Shown: piece by piece, positions 13,101 through 24,968 of the stretch
Layout: each line of letters opens with the position of its first letter
Numbering within the stretch: the first letter of the stretch is position 1
Source: Notospermus geniculatus
Taxonomy: Eukaryota; Nemertea; Pilidiophora; Heteronemertea; Lineidae
Direction of reading: 5' to 3'
DNA length: 64,000 nucleotides
Assembly: GCA_002633025.1 (NCBI GenBank)
Contig: NMRB01002492.1
Location: 6,509 to 70,508 of the forward strand
Position numbers and translations under genes: made by a program
The notes under the pieces: model-generated
Database searches by the model: none
What the model was told of the DNA's origin: nothing
The model's input: only the letters and a program-made list of their open reading frames with translations

Positions 13101-15489
13101 CAGGCAGCTAGTAAATGCGATGCACTTTTCATCATTAATTATTTCGGTCGCTGACAGGACGGGCCTCATGACGTCCGACTGGACGGTTGGTATGACATCC
13201 TCCTCTTTGTCCGTTTCCTCCACGTCAAACACCTCATCATCTATGGTGGACCTTTCTAGATGTCTGAATAAAATAAACTTGGGTTTAAAGATTCGTGTGT
13301 AAAAAGAAAGTAATTCCATTTCACATTACCATAATAAAAAGGAACAAATAGAGTTTCCTCAAAATAACATTTTAACATTTTTACCTGATCTCTTCAGGGA
13401 TGCCTGATTCTATGATCGTTTCCACAAACAGCTCATGTGCGGCTGTATCATCATCACCAGGTGCACCATCCCCCTCTGACGATACGCTGCTTACTTCAGA
13501 CTCCCTGAAAAATGAGTATACTGGTGAAGAGGGAGTGACACACAGGATAAGTTTTATTCGACATTTACCATGTGTACTTTCCTACTTCAGGATAATGAAT
13601 ATCAATTTGGTTTTGCATCAATGCTAGAACCTTTATCAACGTACAGGTTAAAGCCCAAAGGCAGATGGTAAGTCCCTGGCTTCAGTGGCGTTGACATTAC
13701 TTGTGCCGGAGTCTCTTGGGGTCGAGTATGTCCTGGAAATAAGAGTGTCATTTTATATTGTACTACTGCAGGGTAAGAGGACACAACCAACCCTGTTGAG
13801 CATACCAGCACAAACACCACTCGACACTGACTTTCATTGACTTTATACCAGATGAAATACATGTACTACCGGTATGCATACGGTTGTTTATGACAGGTCT
13901 CCCTTCCTCAAAAATTGATGACTTGTGAATGTGTATCAATATAAGAAACAGGGTCTACACAAATAAACAGAATTGCAGCTGGTGTTGGCCTACATGTACA
14001 CAACATGCTATTCATCAGCAGTACCGCACTGTGGAGAAACATGTTATTGGTATCTTAGACTATGTGATGCAAACCAACTTACCCTCACTGGTTAGTGTGA
14101 TGGAACCCTCAACAGCAGTCAGAGTGCCCTCATCAATTTCCATGCTGCTTTCACGGCCTCCAATTTCATCATCATGCCTTTCAAAACCTGTTGAAATTTA
14201 GGTGAAAATATTAGTAATGCCCATCATGGCATCACTTAGCTCAAAATACAATAACCTACTGCATATACACTTTACAATGTGTAGGTAGTATGAAAATAAT
14301 CAAGATGTTCCAATAACCTGTAAAGGTTTTTGCACATTTTTTTGCACATAATGTACTGAACATACCTTCAAAAACAACTGAGGTAGATGGCAAAGGTTCC
14401 AGGTCTGCAGCGGATAGTGTACATGAATCATCTTCTTGGATCCCCTCCATAAATAGGCCTAACTGCATTGCAGCTGGTGTTTCGAATCCTGAAGATTGCA
14501 AAGTATGGATTTTAAAATATCTACATGTATATAGAACAGGGTCTACATCTATAGGCCAGCAACACAAGTATTGATTGCTAATTTCACTTCAAAACCAGTA
14601 AATAACTTTATTTCTGCAACTGAAGTGAATGACACAGTCAATCTCTAGAAATCAGCATGAAAGCAGCCACCCACCTCCTTCCACATCCTGCACCTTCTCA
14701 AAAGCACTGCTGCTGGCATGGCTGGGATGTAGGCCTACTGGTTCATGCTCCGGTGTCGACCTAAGAATGAATGGTATAAAATGGTATTCCTTCCTAAATC
14801 ACAATACATTCATGGCGAGGTTTAGCAATAACATGTAGGCTTACCATAAGCCTAGGTAGGAGGCCAACTACTCTACGACGTAGGCCCTGCTTGGACCTTG
14901 GAGGAATTATACGCCTCTGGTTGGCACCTCCAGTCCTACGGTACGCTATGTATGTACAGCCTGCAAGTTCAACAGGTCGACTTCATGTTACATCGGACCT
15001 TGGAGGAATTATACTGACAGTATAATTCCTCTATCTTGACTCAAGGAGCACGCCATGCGTACCTAGGCTAGGTCCTACGACCCCCCCTTAGGGCCCCTAG
15101 GGCTAGGCTTACAATGTAGGCTACTTTGTTTCATTTATTTGCACCGGTACTTACAACATAGGGATTGCCTCACTCGTGCTTGCAGAGGTCATGGACGCTG
15201 TAGTCATGGTAGTAGTGGGGGTCCTTGATGATCTCATGGCGCTACACTCGGCACAGTGCGCGGAGTGCACGCGCAGCAGGTGTGCAGCGAACTCTGAATT
15301 AGTGTTGAAAGAACTGGCGTCTTTCTCTGCAGTCCACTCTCGAATTGCAGGGCCAATACTGATTCTTGACGCCAGGGAAATCCTTTCTACTGACTGCCGT
15401 CGAAGAAAACGATTTCTCGGGGAAAAAGCACCTATTCTTGGCCGATATATCCTGCCTCTGCGCGGTCGACGATGACGAACAGCCTCCAT
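10199..15489 (-). pseudogene. Kolobok DDE transposase, 14 exons, one frameshift
   Basis: Exons on the minus strand: 15489-15155, 14760-14675, 14488-14366, 14187-14083, 13732-13645, 13504-13385, 13263-12817, 12709-12374, 12188-12106, 11692-11582, 11376-11162, 11039-10971, 10796-10704, 10445-10199 (about 818 aa). Early exons are basic then acidic and show no THAP domain. Exon 7 has TTCSKC and WECEGSPKHKDSW followed by SQPLFTKMYAGNL. Exon 8 holds the first Asp (SGDGRNDSPGFSAQYCTYSLMD family block, about residue 469) and VTDAHPQIKALM. Exon 9 has DMWHTSKNL, exon 10 has HFWYCCKNC, and exon 12 has HTGDLESFHNH with the likely catalytic Glu near 689. All splice phases agree, but exon 8 has one extra base near 12421 that leads to TGA at 12417-12415. 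It would cut and join DNA at TTAA sites if intact. Confidence 0.9.
14998..15031. repeat. Short palindrome, copy 1
   Basis: CCTTGGAGGAATTATAC, spacer TGACA, then GTATAATTCCTC. It repeats the palindrome at 19561-19599; a half copy (17 bp) is at 14896-14912. It lies in the first intron of the transposase gene. Confidence 0.85.
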
Positions 15490-15598
15490 TTTTCACGTGC
15501 ATACCGTATTGCATCATGATACAGACAGACTGGTTCGCTACCACGCAGTGCTGCCACCTAGTATCGATGATATGTACTAAAGTGAAAGTCGGGTGTCG

Positions 15599-15619
15599 CA
15601 ACTTGGACGTCGAGCTCCT
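15599..15619 (-). repeat. Kolobok right terminal inverted repeat
   Basis: 21 bp ending ACGTCGAGCTCCT, directly before TTAA. It is the exact reverse complement of 7296-7316. Confidence 0.93.
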
Positions 15620-15623
15620 TTAA

Positions 15624-16265
15624 TGACAATGCTCGAACAACAAACAACATACATTTTGTGTGCAGGATTAAATGACAAATCAATAGGAGCGTCAGCTGTG
15701 CATATTACCAAAAGATGGCAGCAAAGTTCTAGCGGACCAAAAACACAGGACAATCCACATGATTTGTGCTCGAACAAGAATGAATGGGTCCCTAACATGC
15801 ATTTAATTGGGCGGTAGTGACACCTATTGGCCAACTCACCGACAGCTCCTGAACAAAATTCTGGGAAGGCAAAAACTGTTTTTACACTGAATACACATTG
15901 TGCTAGGATTGTGTCGTAATCGTTCCAATAGCCATGGATGTATACATTGTGTAGGGCGCAGTTCAACAAGTCCACACAGCCACAAAAAACAAACTCTTGT
16001 CAAATTTTAGTATGATACGTTTGGCGAATTGCACTTAGCTGAACTTGGAAATTATCAAACCACAAACAACATGCATACATCTACCACAAGTTTTAAGTTC
16101 ACCAGCTAAGTTTGCAACATGCATCAGGTGCCACGCATCATGTATTACACAAACGCACTTATCTTAATCATTCCAATGTTGTCAGTAACCCAACCCTAGG
16201 TAAGTTCAGTGTGATTTGCCAAACATGTGGAGTAAAGTTTTGTTTGATTCATCCTGATTTTACAT
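15624..16265. other. No gene seen between the Kolobok element and the pseudokinase gene
   Basis: AT-rich sequence. Joining 7291 to 15624 through a single TTAA would restore the pre-insertion site. No splice-supported exon found. Confidence 0.5.
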
Positions 16266-19200
16266 TCAATATTTGAAAAGTGATTCCACAATCTGACTCA
16301 TCTCATAATGGTCTGGTCGAGACCTTGGGAGTGGACTCAGACAACGGTATGCAAATTCCTTGAACTCGTGAAGTTTCGAGTGGCTTGCTCCCCTTGCTGA
16401 GCAGTACTTCACAATGGTCTCGGTGAGAGCACCAAAAGCATAAATGTCACTTCTCCGTGTAAATCCTGTCTGCCTCTTCTGAATTTCTGGGGCCAACACA
16501 ACATCTGGATTATTTTGTGACAGCTCCTTCAGGCAACTCTTTGATAGAATAGTTCCATTCCCATCGTTTTCAAATGACTTCCAACGTACAGCTCTATTCC
16601 ATCCACAGAGCACAAGATGAAATTGCCCATTTCCATCTTTCCTATCAACGATGATGTTTTTCGCACTGATGTTTGTGTAAACAAAACCATTATCAAAAAT
16701 CTCACTCAAGTTATTGAGTAGCGTCATTAAAATTTTTGCCCAGTCTCTGCCACTCAATTCATTCATATCATCACTCATCAGCGAATGTAGAGTAACAATC
16801 TTCCCATCTTTGTTTATGTGTGATGATAACACCAACGCAGGCCGTTTTTTGTCCCCACGGCCTACATACGACACTCCAATGGGATATGGCATGCAGTTTG
16901 CATTCAGTGCAATCAAAATCTGGAATTCCCTATGGGCAGTTTTAATGTGTCCTTGGCCAGGAAAAACTTTCCCAACATATTTATACTGTCCAAATTCAAC
17001 TACATGAATTCCTGCCTGACAACCTTCTACAATTTTCTCACCCAACACCACCTGAAGTATGGGCACCACAATGTTATCAATATTGTGGTCCGGTTTTGTA
17101 AATGTCGTCCGGTAGACTGCTTCGTAGGCCTGCCTTGAGGCATACTGTGATACCTGCTGACTCATGGTTGTATGTAGGCAATGTTTATGTCCTGATTCCT
17201 GAATATGCATAACAAAAAGTGCATCAGCATACTTCTTGTACAATGAACTCTCTCTCTGGGAAGACCGATGCAATTTTTCCTGCAGAGCACTGTTCTCTTC
17301 CTTCAAGCTTTCCACTTCTGACTTGAGTTTATTGTTGTCTTCTTCTGAACACTGATCTGACAACTGGAATACAAGAAGATAAATATAGTAATACATTATT
17401 ACCAGGAGCTAATGTATGTCTTTTTTCTAGGTTTCATAATCAGTCAGTGGTAGGCCTACCATGCTATTTGGTTGACATTCCACCCACCACACCGTGGAGA
17501 ATCGTCAGCGCATGCACCGAGTTTTTCTGGTGGCAGCGCTGTGCACCGAGTCAAAACATGGCGGCAGTGTGACATATCGATGTGTGTGTTGCCCACTAAA
17601 ACGCGACAGATGGACAGTTTTGGTCGAGGTGAGCGAGTTTAAGTAAATTCGAGGATGATCTAGTGATAATTTGCAATAGAACAAGCCGAAATATAGGTGC
17701 TGAAGGAGTGTTGTTTCTTTGTTTGAAGTGGAAATGTTCGTAGAGTTGGGACGGCGTTTTATCGACCGCAGTTTCCACGGAGTGACACTTGAACTTTTCC
17801 ACTTCAAATGTAAAATTGACCACGTAATTCCAATGAATGAAGCTTCAGATTAATAGACGATAAACTGGAGGTCATCCTCGGCATAGTCTATGTGCGTATA
17901 AGTTTCATCTTCGGTACATTTGCTCCCCGCTTTGGAGTTGACATCTTCAACATTCGTGACACAGCCGCCATGTTTTGCCTCGGTGCACAGTGCTGCCACC
18001 AGAGAAACTCGGTGAATGTGCTGACGATTCTCCACGGTGCACCAGCTGTTACAAATTTAATGTGGTATGATTGTGATTCATAAAAACAATCCACAGCGAA
18101 AGTGTACAAAAATTTTTTTTCAGCTTTTATCCCAATCTACATGTTGGAATCAACTTAAGTACAAGTAAACCGAATATGCCACTCTTGTGTAATCAGTCAA
18201 CAGAATGAAGATAAAATGGCTGTAGTGGTGTGCAATTTATCGTCACCAGTTATGCTGGTTGACCTGCTTCATCTCATGATTACTGTGCTGCCTTCCTCTA
18301 GGTCAAGGTAAGGCGAGGCCAGACTTTTATTGAATTTGAATGCAAACACAGTACATGTACTTACATTGTCCTCATCCATTTCATCGAAAGCAACATCACC
18401 AGGATTGTTTCTTGTGAATCGATTGATGCGATACCTTCGTTTCTTCAATGTTCTTTTGCTTGGTTGTGCCTGTGCCTGTGGATACTGAAAAGAAACAATA
18501 CCCATAATCAACATTTTTCTTCTTCTGCCAGCCAGCCATTTCATTTTATTTGATGTTATACATCATGAATATTTGCAAAAAACAGGCTGACCTAATGCAA
18601 TTCATTTATTATTACCATACTCTTGGTAGTAAGTACATGGGGCTTTATTCTAGGAGCTTCCTTAGCTCTAAGGTTTACCTTTAGTTATTAATTGTTTGCA
18701 GGGCAGAATACAATTAAAACTTAAAGTGGACCTTAGAGTTCAGGAGGCTTCTGTAACACGGGTCATGTGTTGTTTATACAGGATACTTTAGATCTGCATT
18801 TGGGATTCACCTCAAGTCTTTTCTGGAGTTTCTTACTGAAAATGTCCGAGGTTTGTGAATTTTTGGAAGTTGACTTCCTAGGTCATGTTCAATAAAGACA
18901 AAATAATGCATAAAATTTGAAGTTACCGCAGAAGCTACAAACTGGCGTTTCTTCTTGTTCTCTCTATATCGCTGTTTCTTGGCAGATCGTTTGCTCAGTG
19001 ATGTTTTACATGCACTGTCACCACAATCTGTGAAATAGAATACAAAATACACCATTTTAATTACATGTAGGCCTATTTTGATGATGAATTTTCATTAAGC
19101 GAAATGAGACTTAGCACCTTACTACTCACCAAAACTCTATACTCAATTTCACTTGTGATGCACTTGCAATGTTGCATGAATTGGTCACAATCAGTCAGGT

Positions 19201-19309
19201 ATAAAAAAAATACTAAAGTAAACAGTGACTACTTCTTACCTGAGCTAGTACAAGAGGCAGCAACTGGTGTGCTGCATGAAAATTTTTTAGCATTCTCTTC
19301 CAATTCCAT
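16266..19309 (-). CDS. Coiled-coil pseudokinase, 4 exons
   Basis: Exons: 19309-19240, 19027-18927, 18484-18365 and 17363-16266, phases consistent (462 aa). Exons 2 and 3 look duplicated: both encode a basic block (LSKRSAKKQRYRENKKKRQ and PSKRTLKKRRYRINR). A coiled coil follows at about residues 100-135 (NKLKSEVESLKEENSALQEK). Residues about 210-460 read as a protein-kinase fold: VGKVF with a beta-3 Lys near 229, an alpha-C Glu in HREFQ near 243, LAPEI near 388 and SDIYAFG near 403. The catalytic HRD is replaced by YTN (about 326-328) and DFG by CGW (350-352), while the downstream Asn of NIIV remains. I infer a catalytically dead scaffold. The intronless final exon and nearby transposons leave open a mobile-element origin. 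Confidence 0.8.
17486..18045. mobile_element. Foldback MITE with ~88-bp arms, in a pseudokinase intron
   Basis: Arms 17486-17572 and 17956-18045 are imperfect inverse copies, sharing ACCGTGGAGAATCGTCAG and TGGTGGCAGC. The 560-bp element sits in the last intron. No clear target duplication was seen. Confidence 0.8.
18652..18752. mobile_element. Small foldback, about 100 bp
   Basis: AGGAGCTTCCTTAGCTCTAA (18652 on) pairs imperfectly with the stretch ending at 18752. It lies in the second intron of the pseudokinase gene. Confidence 0.6.
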
Positions 19310-20717
19310 TCTTCTGTAGTGCTAGCACAACTGTAGAACCAAGTCTGTAGGGTAGCGTACGGTACTCAACATTAAATGGGCAGTTGCAATGCATTCACCT
19401 GAAATGAACAAACATTCTGATTTTCAGACATCGGATAATGTACGTTTATGAGGTCTACGAAAAACCACACTTGTCTTCCAAGGAAGCATTTGTTGCAAAA
19501 CGAGTCAACAAAAGCTACCGGTAGTAGCGTACATGTACATGTACATGTAGTACCGGTAGGCCTTGGAGGAATTATACTGACAGTATAATTCCTCCAAGGG
19601 TAGGCCTAGTGCTCTGGAGATGCATAAAAAAAGGGGGCCTTTTGGCCCTCTATCATCATTCATCATCTGAAAGAATATAGGCCTACCTAGGCCTAGGCTA
19701 TATGCCTTCGGCTTTTATTCTTCCCAAATGTTTGCATGCTCCTCTTAGAAAAATGCTTTTAGGCAGGCCTACGGTAGGCCTAGAGGAAATTTCGGCCGAC
19801 TTTTGGTGAGCCGTGGAAACTGCAGTGTACACACATCAAAAATGTACACTATACAGTGCACTCAGCGCAATGCATTGTTAGAATTATGCACTTAGGCTAT
19901 CTTTAGGCCTAGCCTAGGCCCCCTAAGTAAATAGGCCTGTGTTTATCAATCATCACAAAAAGGCCCACGCATTGGTGCGATTGTAGCAACAAGGACTCAT
20001 ACCTAGCCTACGTACCATTGAATGATATTACGATCCTTTCTTGCACAAAACATGCAAAACCTATTTCCAGGCTACTACTTTTCGCCATATCGCGCGTGTG
20101 ATGGCGCGTGTTGCACAGTCTGGTTGTGGTCGTCGTTTCCTAATAGCCCTCGGCCTGCAGACAGGTGTAACAGGGTACGAAATCCTAGGAATCGATGTCG
20201 GGTCATGCGTCAAGCTAGATGTAGGCCTATGAGAATGCCCCCCGTATAACAATGCCCGCTTATTGTTCGTCGGACACTCAAATACAGAAAGACATGTTGA
20301 TCAGTGCCCCCCCCCCCCATTGTCACATCGCGGCTTATTCACGTCAATCTTTTGTTGGGAAGCACTGGCAAACGGGGAGAGTGAAAAACATTACACCTGT
20401 AGCTACACATATATTTGTGTAGGCCTACGATTTTCCGACAACGACAATGCGGCAACGTCAAGTACCAGTACAGTTTGTCCAGAAAAGCAACGAATCACTG
20501 AGAGCGTGTCCTCCCAATAACAACAACGCTTTGAGCAAGACAATTAGACAAAATACCCGGTAGCTACCTCCATACCATGGTTCCACTTTTTTGAGAAGCA
20601 GAATTTTTCTCGGAAAATCAGGTGTCATGTAGCCTATGTAGGCCTAGGCCAAGAGGACGATATCTACTTCATCTCATCTTGCCTATTTTTCTAAGTCGCC
20701 ACCTACTAGCTGTCACC
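19310..20717. other. Gene-free upstream region rich in AGGCCTA and ACCGGT motifs
   Basis: It lies 5' of the pseudokinase start and would hold its promoter. Visible features are the palindrome at 19561-19599, many TAGGCCTA-type motifs and a poly-C run near 20310. Short frames at 20022-20520 have no recognisable product. Confidence 0.5.
19561..19599. repeat. Perfect 39-bp palindrome, copy 2
   Basis: A 17-bp arm CCTTGGAGGAATTATAC, a TGACA spacer, then the exact reverse arm. Same sequence as 14998-15031, so it is a dispersed mini-foldback. Confidence 0.9.
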
Positions 20718-21522
20718 ACCACCTCCAGCACGGGACCTCCAGAGACACAACCAGAGGACAACTCCTCTTGTCTACTTGTCTTCAATGGCCATGTCGCCAC
20801 ATCCAGTCACAACCAGAGGACAATATATATTATTATCATCTCGTCTTGTCTAATTGTCTTCAATATTGGCCATGTCGTCACCTCCAGTCACAACCAGAGG
20901 ACAATACAGTGTATCTACTATTATCATCTCGTCTTGTCTAATTGTCTTCAATATTGGGCATGTCGTCACCTCCAGTCACAACCAGAGGACAATATATACT
21001 ATTATCATCTCGTCTTGTCTAATTGTCTTCAGTATTGGCCATGTCGTCACCTCCAGTCACAACCAGAGGACAATACAGTGTATCTACTATTATCATCTCG
21101 TCTTGTCTAATTGTCTTCAATATTGGGCATGTCGTCACCTCCAGTCACAACCAGAGGACAATATATACTATTATCATCTCGTCTTGTCTAATTGTCTTCA
21201 ATATTGGCCATGTCGTCACCTCCAGTCACAACCAGAGGACAATCTCGTCTTGTCTAATTGTCTTCGATATTGGGCATGTCGTCACCTCCAGTCACAACCA
21301 GAGGAAAATATCTACTATTATCATCTCGTCTTGTCTAATTGTCTTCAATATTGGGCATGTCGTCACCTCCAGTCACAACCAGAGGAAAATATCTACTATT
21401 ATCATCTCCTCTTGTCTAATTGTCTTTAATATTGGGCATGTCGTCACCTCCAGTCACAACCAGAGGACAATACTATTATCATCTCGTCCTGTCTAATTGT
21501 CTTCAATATTGGGCATGTCGTC
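20718..21522 (+). repeat. ~81-bp minisatellite, left part
   Basis: Units begin CCTCCAGTCACAACCAGAGG, continue through ATCATCTCGTCTTGTCTAAT and end GGGCATGTCGTCAC. Spacing between units is 81-88 bp. The first copy is degenerate. Because 81 is a multiple of three and the unit lacks stops in some frames, long open frames with a 27-aa period appear. I regard these as artefacts. Confidence 0.95.
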
Positions 21523-21527
21523 ACCTC

Positions 21528-22320
21528 TGTCACGCTCCCTCGCTGGAGTTGCTCCCTCGACAGAACCACTATTCCCTCCTGAGAATTCCCTCGATGGAAT
21601 CGACTCATTTTATCAATGGCTCTCAGATGGCGCTCGTGTTTCTACCTCGCTCGTGTTTTAAATGCATCCAGCAGCAGCAACACGTGTAGCTGCTACCGGT
21701 ACAGGTGTAATGAAATCTAATGTTCCCGATAACAGATGTCCGCTTCTTTTGTTCAGGGGACATCTCGTGACAGAAGTTCCTGTCTGTTAGTGTCCGCTTA
21801 TTCCGTCAGAATCGTTTGTTGGGGGACATCTCATATCGGGGTACATGACATTCTACTACACCGGTATATCAGTAGCCCTACCGGTATTTATTTCAGTCAT
21901 TGAGTCAAGATGCTTCGAATCAGGTTAATGACGCTGTGTCTTGTTTGTGTGTTTTTTTGTGCCTAGCGATGGCACTACAGGGAAAGATGATCAGGTTAAT
22001 ATCCTTAGTTATCAGGTTATTGTAGGCGCCTTACCCCCAAATAAACATCTCCTTTCTGGATGGAGATGCCCCTGTTTTTTTCATTGATAACTTTCATGCA
22101 TCTAGTGGCTATTGCATGTAGGCTCAACAAGTAGCCTAGTAGGCCTATATGACAGCTCACTAAGCAGAAAAGTCCTCACGGGATGGAAAAAACACGAGCT
22201 AGGTTGAAACACGAGCGCCATCTGAGAGCCATTGATAAAATGAGTCGATTCCATCGAGGGAATTCTCAGGAGGGAATAGTGGTTCTGTCGAGGGAGCAAT
22301 CCCAGTGAGGGAGCGCGACA
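21528..22320. mobile_element. 793-bp TIR element inserted in the minisatellite, 5-bp target duplication
   Basis: It starts TGTCACGCTCCCTC and ends GAGGGAGCGCGACA, with arms of about 115-130 bp that are nearly identical in inverse orientation. ACCTC at 21523-21527 is repeated at 22321-22325, and the array unit resumes in register (ACCTC then CAGTC). No transposase inside, so it is non-autonomous. Superfamily not determined. Confidence 0.92.
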
Positions 22321-23523
22321 ACCTCCAGTCAAAATCAGACGACAATATGTACTATTATCATCTCGTCTTGTCTAATTGTCTTCAATATTGGGCATGTCGT
22401 CACCTCCAGTCACAACCAGAGGACAATATATACTATTATCATCTCCTCTTGTCTAATTGTCTTCAATATTGGCCATGTCGTCACCTCCAGTCACAACCAG
22501 AGGACAATATATACTATTATCATCTCCTCTTGTCTAATTGTCTTCAATATTGGGCATGTCATCACCTCCAGTCACAACCAGAGGGCAATATCTACTATTA
22601 TCATCTCGTCTTGTCTAATTGTCTTCAATATTGGCCATGTCGTCACCTCCAGTCACAACCAGAGGACAATATATACTATTATCATCTCCTCTTGTCTAAT
22701 TGTCTTCAATATTGGGCATGTCGTCACCTCCAGTTTCAACCAGAGGACAATATACTATTATCATCTCGTCCTGTCTAATTGTCTTCAATATTGGCCATGT
22801 CGTCACCTCCAGTCACAACCAGAGGACAATATCTACTATCATCTCGTCCTGTCTAATTGTCTTCAATATTGGGCATGTCGTCACCTCCAGTCACAACCAG
22901 AGGACAATATCTACTATTATCATCTCGTCTTGTCTAATTGTCTTCAATATTGGGCATGTCGTCACCTCCAGTCACAACCAGAGGACAATATATACTATTA
23001 TCATCTCCTCTTGTCTAATTGTCTTCAATATTGGCCATGTCGTCACCTCCAGTCACAACCAGAGGACAATATCTACTATTATCATCTCGTCTTGTCTAAT
23101 TGTCTTCAATATTGGGCATGTCGTCACCTCCAGTCAGAACCAGAGGACAATATATACTATTATCATCTCGTCTTGTCTAATTGTCTTCAATATTGGGCAT
23201 GTCGTCACCTCCAGTCACAACCAGAGGACAATATCTACTATTATCATCTCTTCTTGTCTAATTGTCTTCAATATTGGGCATGTCGTCACCTCCAGTCACA
23301 ACCAGAGGACAATATATATACTATATTATCATCTCGTCTTGTCTAATTGTCTTCAATATTGGCCATGTCGCCACCTCCAGTCACAACCAGAGGATAATAT
23401 CTACTATTATCATCTCGTCTTGTCTAATTGTCTTCAATATTGGGCATGTCATCACCTCCAGTCACAACCAGAGGACAATATCTACTATTATCATCTCGTC
23501 TTGTCTAATTGTCTTCATATTGG
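22321..23523 (+). repeat. ~81-bp minisatellite, right part
   Basis: About 15 more units of the same repeat, many nearly identical. It ends in a truncated unit at TTCATATTGG, where the 152-bp array starts. Confidence 0.95.
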
Positions 23524-24968
23524 CCAAGCTATCGTATGACATCTACATGAACATGATGTACAATGTAGACGTGCCAAAGCCACCAGGAAATGAACAAACA
23601 CAAACCACGTCATGATGGAATCAAAACAGTACAAGCTGAGGAAGCCATACAGGTCTTAGAATTCATTCATTCACGGCAAGCTATCACAGGACACCTACAT
23701 GAACATAATGTACAATGTAGACGTACCAAAGCCACCAGGAAATGAACAAACACAAACCACATCATGATGGAATCAAAACAGTACAAGCTGAGGAAGCCAT
23801 ACAGGTCTTAGAATTCATTCATTCACGGCAAGCTATCACAGGACACCTACATGAACATAATGTACAATGTAGACGTACCAAAGCCACCAGGAAATGAACA
23901 AACACAAACCACGTCATGATGGAATCAAAACAGTACAAGATGAAGCCATAAACAAGACTGAGAATTCATTCATTCACGGCAAGCTATCGTAGGACATCTA
24001 CATGAACATAATGTACAATGTAGACGTACCAAAGCCACCAGGAAATGAACAAACACAAACCACGCCAAGATGGAATCAAAACAGTACAAGCTGAGGAAGC
24101 CATACAGGTCTTAGAATTCATTCATTCACGGCAAGCTATCACAGGACATCTACATGAACATAATGTACAATGTAGACGTACCAAAGCCACCAGGAAATGA
24201 ACAAACACAAACCACGTCATGATGGAATCAAAACATTACAAGATGAAGCCATAAACAAGACTGAGAATTCATTCATTCACGGCAAGCTATCGTAGGACAT
24301 CTACATGAACATAATGTACAATGTAGACGTACCAAAGCCACCAGGAAATGAACAAACACAAACCACGTCAAGATGGAATCAAAACATTACAAGATGAAGC
24401 CATAAACAAGACTGAGAATTCATTCATTCACGGCAAGCTATCGTAGGACATCTACATTAACATAATGTACAATGTAGACGTACCAAAGCCACCAGGAAAT
24501 GAACAAACACAAACCACGTCATGATGGAATCAAAACAGTACAAGCTGAGGAAGCCATAAACAAGACTGAGAATTCATTCATTCACGGCAAGCTATCGTAG
24601 GACACCTACATGAACATAATGTACAATGTAGACGTACCAAAGCCACCAGGAAATGAACAAACACAAACCACGTCATGATGGAATCAAAACATTACAAGAT
24701 GAGGAAGCCATACAGGTCTTAGAATTCATTCATTCACGGCAAGCTATCACAGGACATCTACATGAACATGATGTACAATGTAGACGTACCAAAGCCACCA
24801 GGAAATGAACAAACACAAACCACGTCATGATGGAATCAAAACATTACAAGATGAGGAAGCCATAAACAAGACTGAGAATTCATTCATTCACGGCAAGCTA
24901 TCGTAGGACATCTACATGAGCATGACGTACAATGTAGACGTACCAAAGCCACCAGGAAATGAACAAAC
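23524..24968 (+). repeat. ~152-bp tandem array, about 9.5 copies
   Basis: The marker TCACGGCAAGCTATC occurs at 23671, 23823, 23974, 24126, 24277, 24428, 24582, 24734 and 24888 (spacing 151-154). Two variants are mixed: GCCATACAGGTCTTAG and GCCATAAACAAGACTG. Confidence 0.95.

Larger units (their letters stand above)
7292..15623. mobile_element. Complete Kolobok-type DNA transposon (TTAA target sites)
   Basis: TTAA at 7292-7295 and 15620-15623 flanks a 21-bp perfect terminal inverted repeat beginning AGGAGCTCGACGTCC. The element body is 7296-15619, 8,324 bp. TTAA duplication plus the transposase sequence fits the Kolobok superfamily. Inside, two convergent multi-exon genes end 66 bp apart: a P2X7-domain protein (+) and the transposase (-). 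Both ends share a subterminal TAGGTGGCAG block. The 7317-8246 stretch holds no convincing exon and presumably carries the promoter and 5' UTR of the plus gene. Each gene has one frameshift, so this copy is probably non-autonomous. Confidence 0.9.

Noticed and set aside
15577-15975. 132-codon minus frame
   Set aside because: It spans the transposon end and target site, so it arose by insertion.
20622-23615. Long open frames (up to 279 codons) with a 27-residue period
   Set aside because: They follow from an 81-bp stop-free tandem unit, appear in several frames at once and are broken by a transposon. Treated as minisatellite.
20718-24968. CRISPR-like regular arrays
   Set aside because: Units are contiguous tandem repeats without unique spacers, in animal DNA.
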